From Drechslerella dactyloides (taxonomy: Eukaryota; Ascomycota; Orbiliomycetes; Orbiliales; Orbiliaceae): a DNA stretch of 64,000 nucleotides. The notes beneath the pieces were generated by a model that saw nothing but the letters and a program-made list of their open reading frames with translations, was not told where the DNA came from and searched no databases. The DNA lies in assembly GCA_020064725.1 (NCBI GenBank), contig JAGTWJ010000019.1, forward strand, positions 930,001-994,000, written 5' to 3'. A program made the position numbers and the translations under genes. This document shows, piece after piece, positions 62,606-64,000 of this stretch; within the stretch, counting starts at the first letter, position 1; each line of letters begins with the position of its first letter.

Positions 62606-64000
62606 ATGGCGCCGCAGACGGCGGTCGCGAGTACGACCTCGTGGCAAGATCTGTCGGCCGTCACGTCAACTACGCTCACGACGGCGAGAGTCCCGAATGC
62701 CACGCCGTACGTGGCAGCTGGCATATGGCGGGAGGCGTCATCGAGGACCGGGACCATGGACCCGTCTTGCACACCATACGTAGGGAGCCTTGTCCATCTA
62801 TCGTTTAGGGCGACTGTCATTAGATGCAAGGTGGCTGATTGAGTTGTGATGGTTCCATTCTCTAGATACTACCCTCTCTCGGACTCATCAAAATCGCACC
62901 AAACTCCACGATCACATTAGAGGCCCAAGCGACGTTCACACCCGGCTGCCTCATAAACGATACGATCTCGTACCTCGACAGTAATGACAGCCTCGGCCCC
63001 TACGTCCCGCAAACCGATCTCAGGGATCCATTTTACGCTAGTACGTGAACCTCGCCATCCCTTCACATTTGCATGTGATGCATATCGATTCCAGAGCGCA
63101 GGCACTAACTTACACCGACAGGCTCCATTCCAATGGCGTATGCAATCGGTGGCACGACGGTTATCGCCTACATTCTCCTCGTCATCCTCTTGATATCGCC
63201 TCCTGGCTCGCGTCCGCTCCTGCAGAAAGTTGCCACCCTCACCGTCGTTATCTCTCTGACCATAGCCTGGTCAGAGCTCAACGACATCATCGAATACCAG
63301 TACAATCATGGTTACTCGAATGGCAGCAAGATCCGTGACCACATCCTCAAGGGCATCACCGTGCAAATCACCCGCGTCGTCTCGGACACGTTCCTCTACC
63401 TGGCGCAAGTGCAGACTCTCATACGTCTGTTCCCACGGCACCGGGAGAAGCTCGTGATCAAGTGGGCCGGACTAGTACTCATCGTCCTCGATACTGTCTT
63501 CAACATTATCAACAAATTCTTCGCAAAGCAGGGGTCGCCCAAGAGCTTTTTGGACGCGATACCCGCGCTATCGTACCTACTGCAGATTGCGCTGTCACTG
63601 CTGTATGCATGCTGCGTGCTGTATTATATGTTCAGCCATCGCCAATTCTCCGTCATGATGCCTTGGAGATTCAACAACCAGCATAGGCATGCGTCGGATA
63701 CGTCTAAAGTTGCCATGCCGCTCATCGCACTAGTGACTGTGGCAACGATCTTCGTCCCGCTGGTGTTCTTTGTTCTCGACATCTCGAACGAAGATCTTGC
63801 CGGTTGGGGCGACTTTGTGAGATGGGTATGTTTTTCTCGCCAGCCGGAGTGAATTGGAGAATCTTTTCTAACCTTCGGTCTCAATAGATCGGCGCGTGTG
63901 CGGCTAGCGTTATCGTCTGGGAGATGGCGGACCGGATCGAGTACTACGAGAAGCGGACCATCCATGCCGGAATCCTCGGCCGCCAGGTCTTCGAAGGCGA
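62606..64000 (+). CDS. palH: PalH/Rim21 ambient-pH sensor (partial, 3' end outside window)
   Basis: Four exons in the window, 62606-62779, 62866-63040, 63122-63825 and 63888 onward to the window end, all joining in frame; 3' end missing, at least 388 residues seen. The extracellular N-terminus ends in PQTDLRDPFYAS, and it is followed by about seven hydrophobic helices including AYILLVILLISPP, a conserved SDTFLYLAQVQTLIRLFPRH loop, DAIPALSYLLQIALSLLYAC and FFVLDISNEDLAGWGDFVRW; the last part seen reads GILGRQVFEG. These are the hallmarks of PalH (Rim21 in yeasts), the seven-helix plasma-membrane sensor that starts the Pal/Rim pathway at alkaline pH, through the arrestin-like PalF, leading to processing of PacC. 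The start at 62606 gives an unprocessed N-terminus typical of the family. No truncation other than the window edge. Confidence 0.93.

Noticed and set aside
1..64000. tRNA or rRNA genes
   Set aside because: No B-box-like GGTTCGAATCC with a plausible cloverleaf was found by eye on either strand; a tRNAscan-SE run would settle it.

Overview
The window looks like nuclear DNA of a filamentous ascomycete (Pezizomycotina; Eurotiomycetes is my best guess, not proven). Reasons: short 40-80 nt GT-AG introns with a CTAAC/CTGAC-like branch site, fungal-type regulators (Zn2Cys6 with an AflR-like layout, C2H2, PalH), a highly reducing iterative polyketide synthase (PKS), and unclustered intron-rich housekeeping genes. 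No tRNA, rRNA, CRISPR array or bacterial-type operon was seen. All exon structures were built by hand from splice signals and reading-frame continuity; none has transcript support.

Region 1 (about 1.4-22.5 kb) is a polyketide biosynthetic gene cluster in AT-rich DNA. In order it holds: a carboxymuconolactone-decarboxylase/AhpD-like protein (+), an EthD-domain protein (+), a HxxxD acyltransferase (-), a classical short-chain dehydrogenase (+), an AflR-like Zn2Cys6 regulator (-), a 2277-residue highly reducing PKS with order KS-AT-DH-ER-KR-ACP and no methyltransferase or thioesterase (-), and, divergent from the PKS, an FSH1/LovG-like serine hydrolase (+). A working model (inference): the PKS builds a reduced, non-C-methylated chain, the hydrolase releases it, the dehydrogenase and the EthD and AhpD-like proteins tailor it, the acyltransferase esterifies it, and the regulator switches the set on. 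The product cannot be named from the sequence.

Region 2 (22.5-46.0 kb) follows a gene-poor gap and is made of ordinary chromosomal genes: a Pro/Gln-rich protein of unknown function (-), a signal-peptide single-pass membrane protein (-), a 14-exon HSPA12-type Hsp70-like ATPase (+), a short AT-hook/HTH ORF that resembles the N-terminus of a Tc1-type transposase (+), a PLAC8-family protein (-), and a 1095-residue C2H2 transcription factor (-).

Region 3 (46.0-58.9 kb) is almost 13 kb without any gene I can support, lying upstream of the C2H2 gene and full of cryptic simple repeats.

Region 4 (58.9-64.0 kb) has a secreted M28-family peptidase homologue (-) that appears to lack several active-site residues, and, divergent from it, the 5' part of palH (+), the membrane sensor of the fungal ambient-pH pathway, cut by the window end.
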